Positions 8,958 through 17,126 of a DNA stretch of 64,000 nucleotides are shown here, piece after piece; position 1 is the stretch's first letter; each line of letters begins with the position of its first letter. The DNA is from LMUY01 sp965199555 (lineage in GTDB: Bacteria; Pseudomonadota; Alphaproteobacteria; Acetobacterales; Acetobacteraceae), in NCBI GenBank assembly GCA_965199555.1, contig CBDASJ010000016.1:124001-188000 (forward strand). Reading direction: 5' to 3'. The position numbers and the translations under genes were made by a program. The notes under the pieces were generated by a model that did not search any database, had not been told where the DNA came from, and saw only the letters and a program-made list of their open reading frames with translations.

Positions 8958-9371
8958 ATGACCAGCTACACCAAGCCGCTACCGATCCTTTCCGCCGAGA
9001 ACGAGGGATTTTGGCACGCCGCCCGCCGGGGCGAGTTGCGCATGCAGAAGTGCGGCGCGTGCGGGCACATCCGCTACCCGATCAACCACGTCTGCCCGCG
9101 CTGCCTGTCCGAAGTTGCGGACTGGGAGGCGTTATCCGGCCGGGGCACGGTGTTCTCCTACATCGTGTTCCACCAGGTGTACAACAAGGAATTCGCCGGT
9201 GATGTGCCCTATAACGTGGCCATCGTGCAGCTGGACGAGGGCCCGCGCATGATCAGCAACATCGTGGGCGTGCCGAACGACCAGGTGAAGGTCGGCGACC
9301 GGGTCGAAGTCGTGTTCGAACCAGCGACCGACGAGATCAGCATCCCCCGCTTTCGGCCCACTGCCGCATAA
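8958..9371 (+). CDS. DUF35 OB-fold protein with N-terminal zinc ribbon
   Basis: A 137-residue protein starting MTSYTKPLPILSAENEGFW, 14 bases after the thiolase-like gene. A rubredoxin-like zinc ribbon CGACGHIRYP...CPRC lies at residues ~32-57, followed by the OB-fold DUF35 part (GTVFSYIVFHQ ... VGDRVEVVFE). DUF35 proteins form obligate complexes with thiolases or thiolase-like aldolases (BbsA with BbsB, ChsH2-DUF35 with Ltp2) and help bind the CoA substrate. The pairing here strongly suggests one heteromeric enzyme with the upstream protein. Confidence 0.93.
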   Translation: MTSYTKPLPILSAENEGFWHAARRGELRMQKCGACGHIRYPINHVCPRCLSEVADWEALSGRGTVFSYIVFHQVYNKEFAGDVPYNVAIVQLDEGPRMISNIVGVPNDQVKVGDRVEVVFEPATDEISIPRFRPTAA

Positions 9372-9377
9372 CAGCCG

Positions 9378-10619
9378 ATGAACCCCGCATCCGCCGCGCC
9401 CGGCGCATTGGACGGCATCCGCGTGCTCGACCTCTCGGGCCCGATCGGCAATTATTGCGGCAAGCTGTTTGCCGACATGGGCGCGGACGTGATCCTGGTG
9501 GAGCCGCCCGGCGGGTCCCGGCTGCGCTTCCAGGGGCCATTCATCGGGGGCAACCCGGTGATCGAAGCCAGCCTAGGGTTTGCCTATGCGAATACCAGCA
9601 AGCGCGGCATCACGCTCGACCTCGACCACACAGATGGCCAGGCGGTTCTCCGCCGGCTGGCTGCCACGGCGGATTTGGTGATCGAGACCGAGAAGCCCGG
9701 CGCGATGGCACGACGCGGTCTGGATCATGCCGTTCTGGCCGGCCTGCGGCCCTCACTCGTCACCACCAGTATTACGCCTTTCGGCCAGACCGGCCCGTAT
9801 GCTGGCTACGAAGCGGATGATCTGGTGACGCTGGCGCTGGGCGGCATGTTGTATCTGGGCGGCTACCACGACGGGGCGCCGATCGGCGCCTACGGCAACC
9901 AGGCCTTTGCCGCCGCCAGCCTATTCGGCGCCTTCGCGTCGATGGCGGCGATCTATGCGGCGGAGGCGCACGGCACCGGCGACCACATCGATGTGTCCGC
10001 ACAGGAATCCGCCGTCATGGCGATGGAGAACGCGGCGCAATTCTTCGAGTTGGAGGGCAGTGTACGCAAACGCTACGGCGGCCAGCAGCGGCAAGCCGGT
10101 TCCGGCGTATACCGTTGCAAGGACGGCTACGTGGTGATGCTGGCGGGGGGTATCGCGGCGAACCGGTTCTGGCGGCGCAGCACCAAATGGCTGCTCGATT
10201 TCGGCGTCGCGGACGCCGCGGAGTTCGAACGGCCCGAGTGGCTGGACATGAAGTTCCTCGCAACGGCGGACGCCAAGGCTACCTTCCAGCGTATATTCCA
10301 GCCCTTTGCCTCCGCCCGCACCAAGGCCGAGCTATACGAGGCCGGGCGGGAGCGGCAGATACCAATCGCTCCGGTCGCGACCCCAGCCGAGATCCTCGCC
10401 AACAAGCAGCTTCGGCACCGGAAATACTTTGTCGAGGTATGGAGCGCCTTTGCCGGTTGTAACATCACCATGCCGGGCGCGCCGTACCAGTTCAGTGCCA
10501 CGCCGTGGAAAGTCAGCCGCCCGGCGCCGGCGCTGGGGGAGCACACGGCAGAGGTGCTGGCGGGCATCGGCATAGTCCCCGCCGAGTTGCAGGCCTTGCG
10601 GGCGGCAGGAGCGATCTGA
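9378..10619 (+). CDS. CoA-transferase family III (CaiB/BaiF), probable non-catalytic partner subunit
   Basis: A 413-residue class III CoA-transferase. It opens with GIRVLDLSGPIGNYCGKLFADMGADV and has NTSKRGITLDL near residue 73. The region that normally carries the catalytic aspartate reads PIGAYGNQAF, with Asn/Gln instead. The next gene is a second family III protein that keeps an Asp in this region. In heteromeric enzymes such as BbsEF only one subunit has the catalytic Asp, so these two genes may encode one heteromeric transferase. The stop overlaps the next start (TGATG). Confidence 0.92.
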   Translation: MNPASAAPGALDGIRVLDLSGPIGNYCGKLFADMGADVILVEPPGGSRLRFQGPFIGGNPVIEASLGFAYANTSKRGITLDLDHTDGQAVLRRLAATADLVIETEKPGAMARRGLDHAVLAGLRPSLVTTSITPFGQTGPYAGYEADDLVTLALGGMLYLGGYHDGAPIGAYGNQAFAAASLFGAFASMAAIYAAEAHGTGDHIDVSAQESAVMAMENAAQFFELEGSVRKRYGGQQRQAGSGVYRCKDGYVVMLAGGIAANRFWRRSTKWLLDFGVADAAEFERPEWLDMKFLATADAKATFQRIFQPFASARTKAELYEAGRERQIPIAPVATPAEILANKQLRHRKYFVEVWSAFAGCNITMPGAPYQFSATPWKVSRPAPALGEHTAEVLAGIGIVPAELQALRAAGAI

Positions 10620-11836
10620 TGGAAGACGGTCTGCTGGACGGGGTACGAGTGGTTGACTTCACCTGGATCGGCGCCGGCTCATACACCACGAAGATGCTGG
10701 CGGATATGGGCGCCGACGTCATCAAGATCGAAAGCTCCACCTATCCCGATAGTCTTCGCCTCTCCGCGCCGTTCAAGGACCGCGTGCCGGGCATCAACCG
10801 CAGCGGCTACTTCGCGGACCGCAACACCAGCAAGCGGAGCATGGTGCTCAATCTCAAGACGCCCGAGGGGATCGATCTGGTAAAGCGGCTGATCGCGGCA
10901 TGTGACGTGGTGGCGAATAATTTTACCCCGGGCACGATGGAGCGGCTGGGCCTCGGTTACGACACACTGCGGTCCTTCAATCCCGGGCTGATCTACATCG
11001 CCATGTCCACTCAGGGCAGCGACGGGCCGGAGAGCAACGCGGTCGGCTACGGGCTGACCATCAGTGCGGTGACCGGGCTGCACCACCTGACAGGCGAGCC
11101 GGGGCGCGAACCCGCCGGGACGGGAACCAACTACCCGGACCATATTCCCAACCCCGGCCATGCCGCTTTCGCCGTGTTGGCCGCGCTGCGCCACCGTCGG
11201 CGGACTGGCCAGGGGCAATCGATCGACATCGCGCAGACGGAGCCGACCGTGGCCTTGCTCGCCACTGCCATCCTGGACCAGGCAGTCAACGACCACGACC
11301 CAGGTCCGACGGCCAACCGCAACGGCCTGGCTGCACCACGCGGCGTCTACCCGTGCAGCGGGGTCGACCGCTGGATCGCCATCGCCGTGGAAACGAACGC
11401 GCAGTGGGTGGCGCTGACCGGCGTGCTCGATGAGGCCGCGTTGCGCGCCCCGGACTGGATGCTGGCGGCACAGCGGCAGCAGGATCAGGACCGGATCGAC
11501 GCGGCCTTGGCCCTCTGCACTCAATCGTGGGACCGTGACGCCCTGATGGCAGCGCTCCAGACCGAAGGGGTTCCGGCCGGTGCGGTGCTGACAGCGGCGG
11601 ACATCGTCGGCAGCGATCCACAACTACAGCACCGCAATCATTGGCACCGGCTGGATCACAAGGAGATGGGAGCCATGTCGTACAACGGCCTGCCCTTTCA
11701 CTTTGCGTCGAGCAAGGTCGGTCCGCATGCCGCCGCCCCGCTGCTTGGCGAGCACACGGACCAGATCTGCCGGGAGGTGCTACATTTGTCCGACCAGCAA
11801 ATCGAAGCCCTGCGCGCGCAGAACGTGTTTCAGTAG
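10619..11836 (+). CDS. CoA-transferase family III (CaiB/BaiF), probable catalytic subunit
   Basis: A 405-residue protein starting MEDGLLDGVRVVDFTWIGAG. The ATG at 10619 overlaps the upstream stop, which implies translational coupling. Family III motifs are MLADMGADVIKIES, NTSKRSMVLNLKTPEG and a region GTNYPDHIPNPGHAAF, whose Asp fits the acyl-carrying catalytic residue. It would move CoA from a donor such as succinyl-CoA to a carboxylic acid. The product is then available to the crotonase and the thiolase-like/DUF35 pair encoded nearby. Confidence 0.93.
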   Translation: MEDGLLDGVRVVDFTWIGAGSYTTKMLADMGADVIKIESSTYPDSLRLSAPFKDRVPGINRSGYFADRNTSKRSMVLNLKTPEGIDLVKRLIAACDVVANNFTPGTMERLGLGYDTLRSFNPGLIYIAMSTQGSDGPESNAVGYGLTISAVTGLHHLTGEPGREPAGTGTNYPDHIPNPGHAAFAVLAALRHRRRTGQGQSIDIAQTEPTVALLATAILDQAVNDHDPGPTANRNGLAAPRGVYPCSGVDRWIAIAVETNAQWVALTGVLDEAALRAPDWMLAAQRQQDQDRIDAALALCTQSWDRDALMAALQTEGVPAGAVLTAADIVGSDPQLQHRNHWHRLDHKEMGAMSYNGLPFHFASSKVGPHAAAPLLGEHTDQICREVLHLSDQQIEALRAQNVFQ

Positions 11837-11845
11837 GGCTTAGCA

Positions 11846-12826
11846 ATGGCGCGGTACATCAACGAGGCAGAGGTCGCCGCACTGCTGTCGATCGCCGATG
11901 CGATCCCCTCCGTGGAGCGGGCCTTCCGCGACCTCGCCTCCGGCCTGGCTGTCGACACGCCGCGGGAACGGACCACAACGACGCATGGGCATTTGCACAT
12001 CCTGCAGGCTGCCTCGACGGCGCTGAAGTTGATCGGCTTCAAGGCCTATTTTCCCGGACGCGATGCCCGCACCTTCCTCGTCCACCTGATCGACCTGGAA
12101 CACGGCCACCTCCGCGCCGTTATCGAGGCCGACGAGCTCGGCATTCGCCGCACGGCCGCGGCGACCGGCGTGGCGGTCCGGGCGCTCGCACGGGAAGACT
12201 CCAGCGTGGTCGCCTGCTTCGGCTCGGGCCGCCACGCCGTGGCACAACTCGAAGCGGTTGTGGCGGTGCGCCCGATCCAGGCCGTGCGGATCGTGGGGCG
12301 CACACCAGCGCGGCTTGAGTTGTTCAAGGCGATGATTGCCGAGCGCTTCGGCATCGAGGCGGAGATTGCTGGCTCTGCGGCCGAGGCGCTGGACGGCGCA
12401 GACATCGTCAATATCGTAACCCGGGCCGATACGCCGTTGTTCGACGGCAAGCTGCTGACCAAAGGCCAGCACATCAACGCCGTCGGCTCCAACGCGCTGA
12501 CGCGCCGCGAACTGGATTTGGCCGCGCTGAAGGCCTGCGACGTGATCGTCGTCGATTCGATCGAGGTGGCGCAGCGGGAAGCAGGCGACTTACTGCCCGC
12601 CATCGAGGGCGGCCTGCTGCACTGGCGCACCATCGCCGATTTAGGCGGCGTATTGGCGGGCGAGCGGCGTGGCCGCATCGCACCCGAACAGATCACACTA
12701 TTCGAATCACAGGGAATGGGGGTGCTGGACCTGTATGCCGGCGAGCGGGTGCTGAGCCGGGCCCTGGCGGATCAGGTCGGGATCGACCTGCCCGCCGGCA
12801 CGTTCGGCCGCCCTATCACATCTTGA
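11846..12826 (+). CDS. Ornithine cyclodeaminase/mu-crystallin family protein
   Basis: A 326-residue NAD(P)-dependent enzyme starting MARYINEAEVAALLSIADA, 9 bases after the CoA-transferase. Family landmarks are IGFKAYFPGRD with the conserved Lys near residue 57, and the Rossmann stretch VVACFGSGRHAVAQLEAV near residue 115. ADIVNIVTRADTPLFDG and INAVGSNALTRRELD follow in the C-terminal half. Family members include ornithine cyclodeaminase, alanine dehydrogenase and ketimine reductases. The role next to CoA-transferases is unclear. The 3' end overlaps the convergent tctC-type gene by 11 bases. Confidence 0.9.
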   Translation: MARYINEAEVAALLSIADAIPSVERAFRDLASGLAVDTPRERTTTTHGHLHILQAASTALKLIGFKAYFPGRDARTFLVHLIDLEHGHLRAVIEADELGIRRTAAATGVAVRALAREDSSVVACFGSGRHAVAQLEAVVAVRPIQAVRIVGRTPARLELFKAMIAERFGIEAEIAGSAAEALDGADIVNIVTRADTPLFDGKLLTKGQHINAVGSNALTRRELDLAALKACDVIVVDSIEVAQREAGDLLPAIEGGLLHWRTIADLGGVLAGERRGRIAPEQITLFESQGMGVLDLYAGERVLSRALADQVGIDLPAGTFGRPITS

Positions 12827-13778
12827 TGTTGGCGCTCGTCAGCACCTTCCGCCATTTTGCGATCTCGTCCCCGATGAAGTGCGTGAACGCCTCGCTGCCA
12901 TGTGCCGCCGGCTCCGCGCCGCTCTGCAACAGGATCTTCTGCACATCCGGTTGGTTCACAGCGGTGGCGATCGCCGCAGCGAGCTTCTGAACGATTGGCG
13001 CTGGCGTTCCACCGGTGACGAGAATGCCGTTCCATGACGTGGCGGTGTAGGAGGGGACGCCGGATTCTGCGACGGTCGGGACCCCTGGAAATACCTTGGA
13101 GCGCTCCGGACCCGTTACCGCCAGCGCTAGCAATGTATGACCTTCAATATACGGCGTGGCCGCCAGGACCGTGGCGAACATCAGCTGGATGCGGCCGCCG
13201 AGCAGGTCGGTCAAAGCAGGCGCGTTCCCTTTATAGGGAATGTGCATTAGGTTGACGCCGGCCTCGGTTTTGAACAGCTCCCCCGCGAGATGGCCGCCGC
13301 TGCCGACGCCGGGGGAGCCGAAATTGATCGTGCCGGGCTTCGCCTTCGCCTTGGCAATCAGATCTTGGATGGAGGTGATGCCGGTGGCCGGGCTCGTCAA
13401 CACGACGTAGGGCTCCTGCGACACCTGCGACACCGCTTCGAAGGCCTTTTCCGTATCGTAAGGCAGATCCGTCCGGTAACCTGGATTGATCCCGAGCGTG
13501 GTTGAACCCATCAGCAGCGTGTAACCATCCGGCTTGGCACGCGCGACGATCTCGCTCGCCACCACAGTGCCGCCGCCCGGGCGGTTATCCACGATGACCT
13601 GTTGGCCGAACTGGCTGCTCAGCTCCTTGGCAACGAGCCGGGCCGATATGTCCGTCCCGCCTCCGGCCGCCAGCGGCACCACCAAGCGGATCGGGTGGTC
13701 AGGATAGGACTGGGCCATTGCGGCGGGGCAAAGCAGGAAGGCGGCCGCGAAAACGATGGCGGAAGAGGCTCGGATCAT
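12816..13778 (-). CDS. TctC/Bug-type tripartite tricarboxylate receptor (second copy)
   Basis: A 320-residue periplasmic binding protein with a signal peptide ending PAAMAQ. It has the typical Bug-family order: YPDHPIRLVVPLAAGGGTDISAR, then VDNRPGGGTVVASE and KPDGYTLLMG. INFGSPGVGSGGHLAGELFK and MHIPYKGNAPALTDLL come next. It is the last gene of the tctB-tctA-tctC-tctC operon, 22 bases after the first receptor. The two receptors are clearly different paralogues and may widen the substrate range of one TctAB channel. Confidence 0.94.
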   Translation of the reverse strand: MIRASSAIVFAAAFLLCPAAMAQSYPDHPIRLVVPLAAGGGTDISARLVAKELSSQFGQQVIVDNRPGGGTVVASEIVARAKPDGYTLLMGSTTLGINPGYRTDLPYDTEKAFEAVSQVSQEPYVVLTSPATGITSIQDLIAKAKAKPGTINFGSPGVGSGGHLAGELFKTEAGVNLMHIPYKGNAPALTDLLGGRIQLMFATVLAATPYIEGHTLLALAVTGPERSKVFPGVPTVAESGVPSYTATSWNGILVTGGTPAPIVQKLAAAIATAVNQPDVQKILLQSGAEPAAHGSEAFTHFIGDEIAKWRKVLTSANIKM

Positions 13779-13800
13779 CGGCTGAACTCCTGTTTCAACG

Positions 13801-14808
13801 TCACTGAGCCGTCAGCCCAGCAGCATGGATGGCCGCGCCCCACTGCTTGATCTCGGCAGCGATGAAGGTGGCGAATTCCGCCGGCGTGCTGCCGATGGGG
13901 GTGGCACCCTCCATCTCGAGCCTATGTGCGAACGCCGCCTCGGCGACCGTGGCACGGATTGCGTCGCTCAGAATCCGTATGACGTCATCGGGCGTAGCCG
14001 CCGGCGCCAGCACGCCGTTCCACCCGGTGATCCGCACCGCAGGATAGCCAGCTTCGACGATGGTCGGTACGTCCGGCAGCGCGGGCGCCCGCTTGTCACC
14101 GGTCACGGCCAGCGCCTTTAGCTTGCCTGCCTTCACCTGATCCAGCACGGCCAACACCGTTGCGAAGCTCATTTGCACCCGTCCGGACAGAAGGTCGGCC
14201 ATGGCCGGCCCGGTCCCTTTGTACGGGATATGCACGATATCGATGCCGGCGCTGGATTTGAACAGTTCCCCAGCCAAATGCGGCGAGCCACCATAGCCGG
14301 ACGAGGCGTAGCTGATCTGCCCCGGCCGTTGCTTGGCGTATTGCACAAGCTCCGCCACGTTCGACACCGGCAGCCCCGGGGTGACGACGAGTACGTTGGG
14401 GGCGACGGACACCAGGGAGATCGGTGCGAAGCCGCGGATCGGGTCGTATGGCAGGTTCTTGAACAGGCTGGGGTTGGCGCCAAATGTGCTTGAGCTGCCG
14501 ACCACCAGCGTGTAACCGTCCGGCGCTGCGGTTGCGACCGTCTGCACGCCGAGGTTCCCACTGGCACCGGGCCGGTTCTCCACGACCACGCGCTGGCTGA
14601 GCCGCGGCGTCAATTCTGACGCGAGTAGCCGGGCGATGATGTCGACGCTGCCTCCGGGCGCCAATGGGGCAATCAAGCGAATGGGACGGGCAGGCCAAGC
14701 CGACGCGGCGCAAGCTGGCACGACGGCGGCGGCCAGCGCCGATGCCAAGAGCGATCGGCGCCGTAGTGTCGCAAGTAACGGGGTTGTCGATGATCCGTGC
14801 GTTCGCAC
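13801..14808 (-). CDS. tctC: TctC/Bug-type tripartite tricarboxylate receptor (first copy)
   Basis: About 335 residues from a GTG start at 14808, which has AAAGGGAG at a good distance; the open frame extends upstream into tctA but without a better start. A signal region LRRRSLLASALAAAVVPACA is followed by WPARPIRLIAPLAPGGSVDI, VENRPGASGNLGVQ and ISYASSGYGGSPHLAGELF. HIPYKGTGPAMADLL follows. It captures a carboxylate in the periplasm for the TctAB membrane pair encoded just upstream. Confidence 0.93.
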   Translation of the reverse strand: MRTHGSSTTPLLATLRRRSLLASALAAAVVPACAASAWPARPIRLIAPLAPGGSVDIIARLLASELTPRLSQRVVVENRPGASGNLGVQTVATAAPDGYTLVVGSSSTFGANPSLFKNLPYDPIRGFAPISLVSVAPNVLVVTPGLPVSNVAELVQYAKQRPGQISYASSGYGGSPHLAGELFKSSAGIDIVHIPYKGTGPAMADLLSGRVQMSFATVLAVLDQVKAGKLKALAVTGDKRAPALPDVPTIVEAGYPAVRITGWNGVLAPAATPDDVIRILSDAIRATVAEAAFAHRLEMEGATPIGSTPAEFATFIAAEIKQWGAAIHAAGLTAQ

Positions 14809-14843
14809 TGCTCTACTCCCTTTGTGGCCGAAGCCCGGTCGCG

Positions 14844-16355
14844 TCAGTGAACCCGGGTGTCCGCGGCCTGCCCAACGGCAATCTCCGCCGGACGCCGTTT
14901 GAGGAAGAACCACGCGAGCAGCCCCGTCAGCACGAGGATGCCCAAGCTGATCGGGCTGGTGATGAAGACGGTCGCGTCGCCGCGCGACAATTGCATCGCC
15001 CGACGAAAGTTCTCCTCCAGAGTCGGTTCCAGAACGAGCGCAAGGACCAGCGGCGCCACGCTGCAGCTCAGCTTCTTGAAGACGACGCCAACCAGCCCGA
15101 AAACCGCCGAAAGTGCGACGTCGAACGCCGAATTAGAAACGCTGAACACGCCGATGCAGCAGAAGACGAGGATGGCAGGGTAGAGCAGCCTGTAGGGGAT
15201 GCGGAGCAGCCGGATCCAGACGCCAACCAACGGCAGGTTGAGCACGAGCAGCATGACGTTGCCGATCCACATGCTGGCGACGACACCCCAGAACAGGTCG
15301 GGGTGGCCGGACATGACCTGTGGCCCGGGGGACACCCCCTGGATCTGTAACGCGCCCAACATCAGCGCCATCGCCGCCCCGGCCGGAATGCCGAGGGTGA
15401 GCATCGGGATGAAATGCGTCAGTGCAGCCGCGTTGTTGGCTGCTTCCGGCCCGGCAACCCCCTCGATCGCGCCTTGGCCGAAACGTGACGGGTCGGCCGC
15501 AAGGCGCCGTTCCAACGCGTAGGATGCGAAGGAGCTGAGCAGCGGTCCCGTTCCAGGCAGGATGCCGAAGGCCGCGCCGAGCCCAGTTCCACGCAGGATC
15601 GGCTTCCAAGACGCCTTGAGGTCCGCCCTTGTCGGCAACAAGCTCGTGATCCGCGCCGTGATGGCCGGCATCTTGTGAGTGGTGGCGAGGTTCAGGATGA
15701 TTTCGGCATAGGCGAACAGGCCAACCGCGACGGCAACGAAGCTCACGCCGTCTGAAAGCTGCGGGAGGCCGAAGGTGTAACGCATTGTGCCGGTCTCCAC
15801 ATCGGTGCCGGCACACCCCAGCAGCAGGCCGCAAACCGTCATGCCCAACGTGCTGATCAGCGTGGTGCTGGACAACACGGATGCGGTGACCAGTGCCATG
15901 ACGATCATCGAGGCATATTCGGCCGGGCCAAAGGCGAGAGAAACCTGCGCGAGCACCGGTGACAGGCTCGCGACGATCAGCACGCTGACACACCCTGCGA
16001 AGAACGAGCCGAAGGCGGAGATGCACAGCGCCGTCCCTGCCCGGCCTTGGCGTGCCATCGGGTATCCGTCCAGGCATATGACGACTGAGGTCGGCTCACC
16101 CGGCATGTTCAGCATGATGGCGGTCGTCGAGCCGGCGTGGTGGGCGCCGTAATAGATACCGGACAGCATGATCAACGCGCCCACCGGTGACATTTTGAAG
16201 GTCAGCGGCAGCAGCATCGCGATCGTCGTTACCGGCCCGATGCCCGGCAAAACACCCACCAAGGTGCCGAGCGCCGCCCCCGCGAGGCAATACAGCAGGT
16301 TCGCGACCGAAAGTGCCACGCTGAAGCCCAGGCCCAGATTGCTGATCACGCTCAT
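14844..16355 (-). CDS. tctA: Tripartite tricarboxylate transporter large membrane subunit TctA
   Basis: A 503-residue integral membrane protein with about a dozen hydrophobic segments. Hallmark TctA sequences are LVGVLPGIGPVTTIAMLLPLTF near residue 35, and YYGAHHAGSTTAIMLNMPGEP near residue 68. A second repeat half, GILPGTGPLLSSFASYALERR, lies near residue 262. It is the channel-forming subunit of a secondary, ion-gradient-driven carrier, so no ATPase is expected. The neighbours tctB upstream and two tctC downstream complete the system. Confidence 0.97.
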   Translation of the reverse strand: MSVISNLGLGFSVALSVANLLYCLAGAALGTLVGVLPGIGPVTTIAMLLPLTFKMSPVGALIMLSGIYYGAHHAGSTTAIMLNMPGEPTSVVICLDGYPMARQGRAGTALCISAFGSFFAGCVSVLIVASLSPVLAQVSLAFGPAEYASMIVMALVTASVLSSTTLISTLGMTVCGLLLGCAGTDVETGTMRYTFGLPQLSDGVSFVAVAVGLFAYAEIILNLATTHKMPAITARITSLLPTRADLKASWKPILRGTGLGAAFGILPGTGPLLSSFASYALERRLAADPSRFGQGAIEGVAGPEAANNAAALTHFIPMLTLGIPAGAAMALMLGALQIQGVSPGPQVMSGHPDLFWGVVASMWIGNVMLLVLNLPLVGVWIRLLRIPYRLLYPAILVFCCIGVFSVSNSAFDVALSAVFGLVGVVFKKLSCSVAPLVLALVLEPTLEENFRRAMQLSRGDATVFITSPISLGILVLTGLLAWFFLKRRPAEIAVGQAADTRVH

Positions 16356-16380
16356 TGCGCAACGCCGTTCCAGGAGGCGC

Positions 16381-16818
16381 TCACCACAAGGCGATCGGCA
16401 GTTGGATGCCGTAGATGAAGATACCTACGGACAAGGCAAGCATGACGGCGGCGATCGCAACCACCTCCAGCGGCCGGTGCCGCAAGCGGGCCGCGCAGCT
16501 GAGAACGATCACGGCCAGAACGGACGGGACTAGGCCGCGCCCTTCGATCAGGGCGGAGAAGCAAATCACGCCCGCTAGCACGATCACCGTCTGAAGTATG
16601 GGCCACGGTTCGAGCAGCACTTGGATTGGAGCGCGTACCCCGAGCCAGATGTTGGTCAACCCGACGATCAACAACAGGATCGATAGGATCAAGGGAAAGA
16701 AGCCCGGCCCCATATGCGTGGGGGTGCCTACGCTCAACATCAATGCTTCAGCACCAGCAACGGTCGCGATCAATGCGAAGACGACCCCGGCACAGACCAG
16801 CTTACGGTCTACTCCCAT
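16381..16818 (-). CDS. tctB: Tripartite tricarboxylate transporter small membrane subunit TctB
   Basis: About 145 residues from the ATG at 16818 (MGVDRKLVCAGVVFALIATV), preceded by GGGAACGGGAG; an upstream in-frame ATG at 16881 is less likely. There are four hydrophobic segments with the TctB motif GTPTHMGPGFFPLILSILL after the first. It is the first gene of the tct operon. An imperfect palindrome resembling the candidate IclR operator lies about 80 bases upstream. Confidence 0.92.
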   Translation of the reverse strand: MGVDRKLVCAGVVFALIATVAGAEALMLSVGTPTHMGPGFFPLILSILLLIVGLTNIWLGVRAPIQVLLEPWPILQTVIVLAGVICFSALIEGRGLVPSVLAVIVLSCAARLRHRPLEVVAIAAVMLALSVGIFIYGIQLPIALW

Positions 16819-16895
16819 TCTCCCGTTCCCTGTCAGCGCTTCTGGGGCCGCCTTCGCCGAGCTTAGATGATCAAATCTCAACCGTCACGCGAAAA

Positions 16896-16909
16896 CGGAA
16901 TGGGTTCCA
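16896..16909. promoter_or_regulatory. Candidate IclR operator upstream of tct operon
   Basis: CGGAATGGGTTCCA has GGAA/TTCC arms around a 4-base centre. It agrees with the 14-mer at 6918-6931 at ten positions, including all of CGGAATG and TTC. Its position about 80 bases before the tctB ATG suits an operator or activator site. Confidence 0.35.
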
Positions 16910-16946
16910 CGGTTCAGCGTCTGCTCCTGACGTCCCGCATGCCCGC

Positions 16947-17126
16947 TCACATGCCCTGCCTCAAAAATGGCGGAGTGAGATGGGCGGAGTCGCCCGCGAT
17001 CAGGAGGCGGCCGTCGCGCCAGCACCGGGCAATGGCGGAATGAAAGGTATAGAGCGCCGCGCGCTCCAGCTCCACGTCATCCGGCACGACCCAGGTTGCC
17101 AGCAGCTCGAACACGCGCGCGGGCCA
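16947..17126 (-). pseudogene. mhpA: Remnant of MhpA-type FAD-dependent hydroxylase
   Basis: A leftward open stretch encodes about 60 residues: WPARVFELLATWVV, then ERAALYTFHSAIARCWRDG and RLLIAGDSAHLTPPFLRQGM, ending in a stop straight after QGM. This is the central piece of class A flavin monooxygenases of the 3-(3-hydroxyphenyl)propionate hydroxylase type, including the GDxAHxxPPFxGQG flavin-binding motif. The intact enzyme is about 550 residues. Both ends are missing here, so it cannot be functional. It directly abuts the MhpR-like remnant. Confidence 0.8.

Noticed and set aside
10108..10113. GTATAC inside the CoA-transferase gene
   Set aside because: Within a conserved coding region; a 6-base core is expected by chance several times in 64 kb. 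The same applies to 43470-43475.
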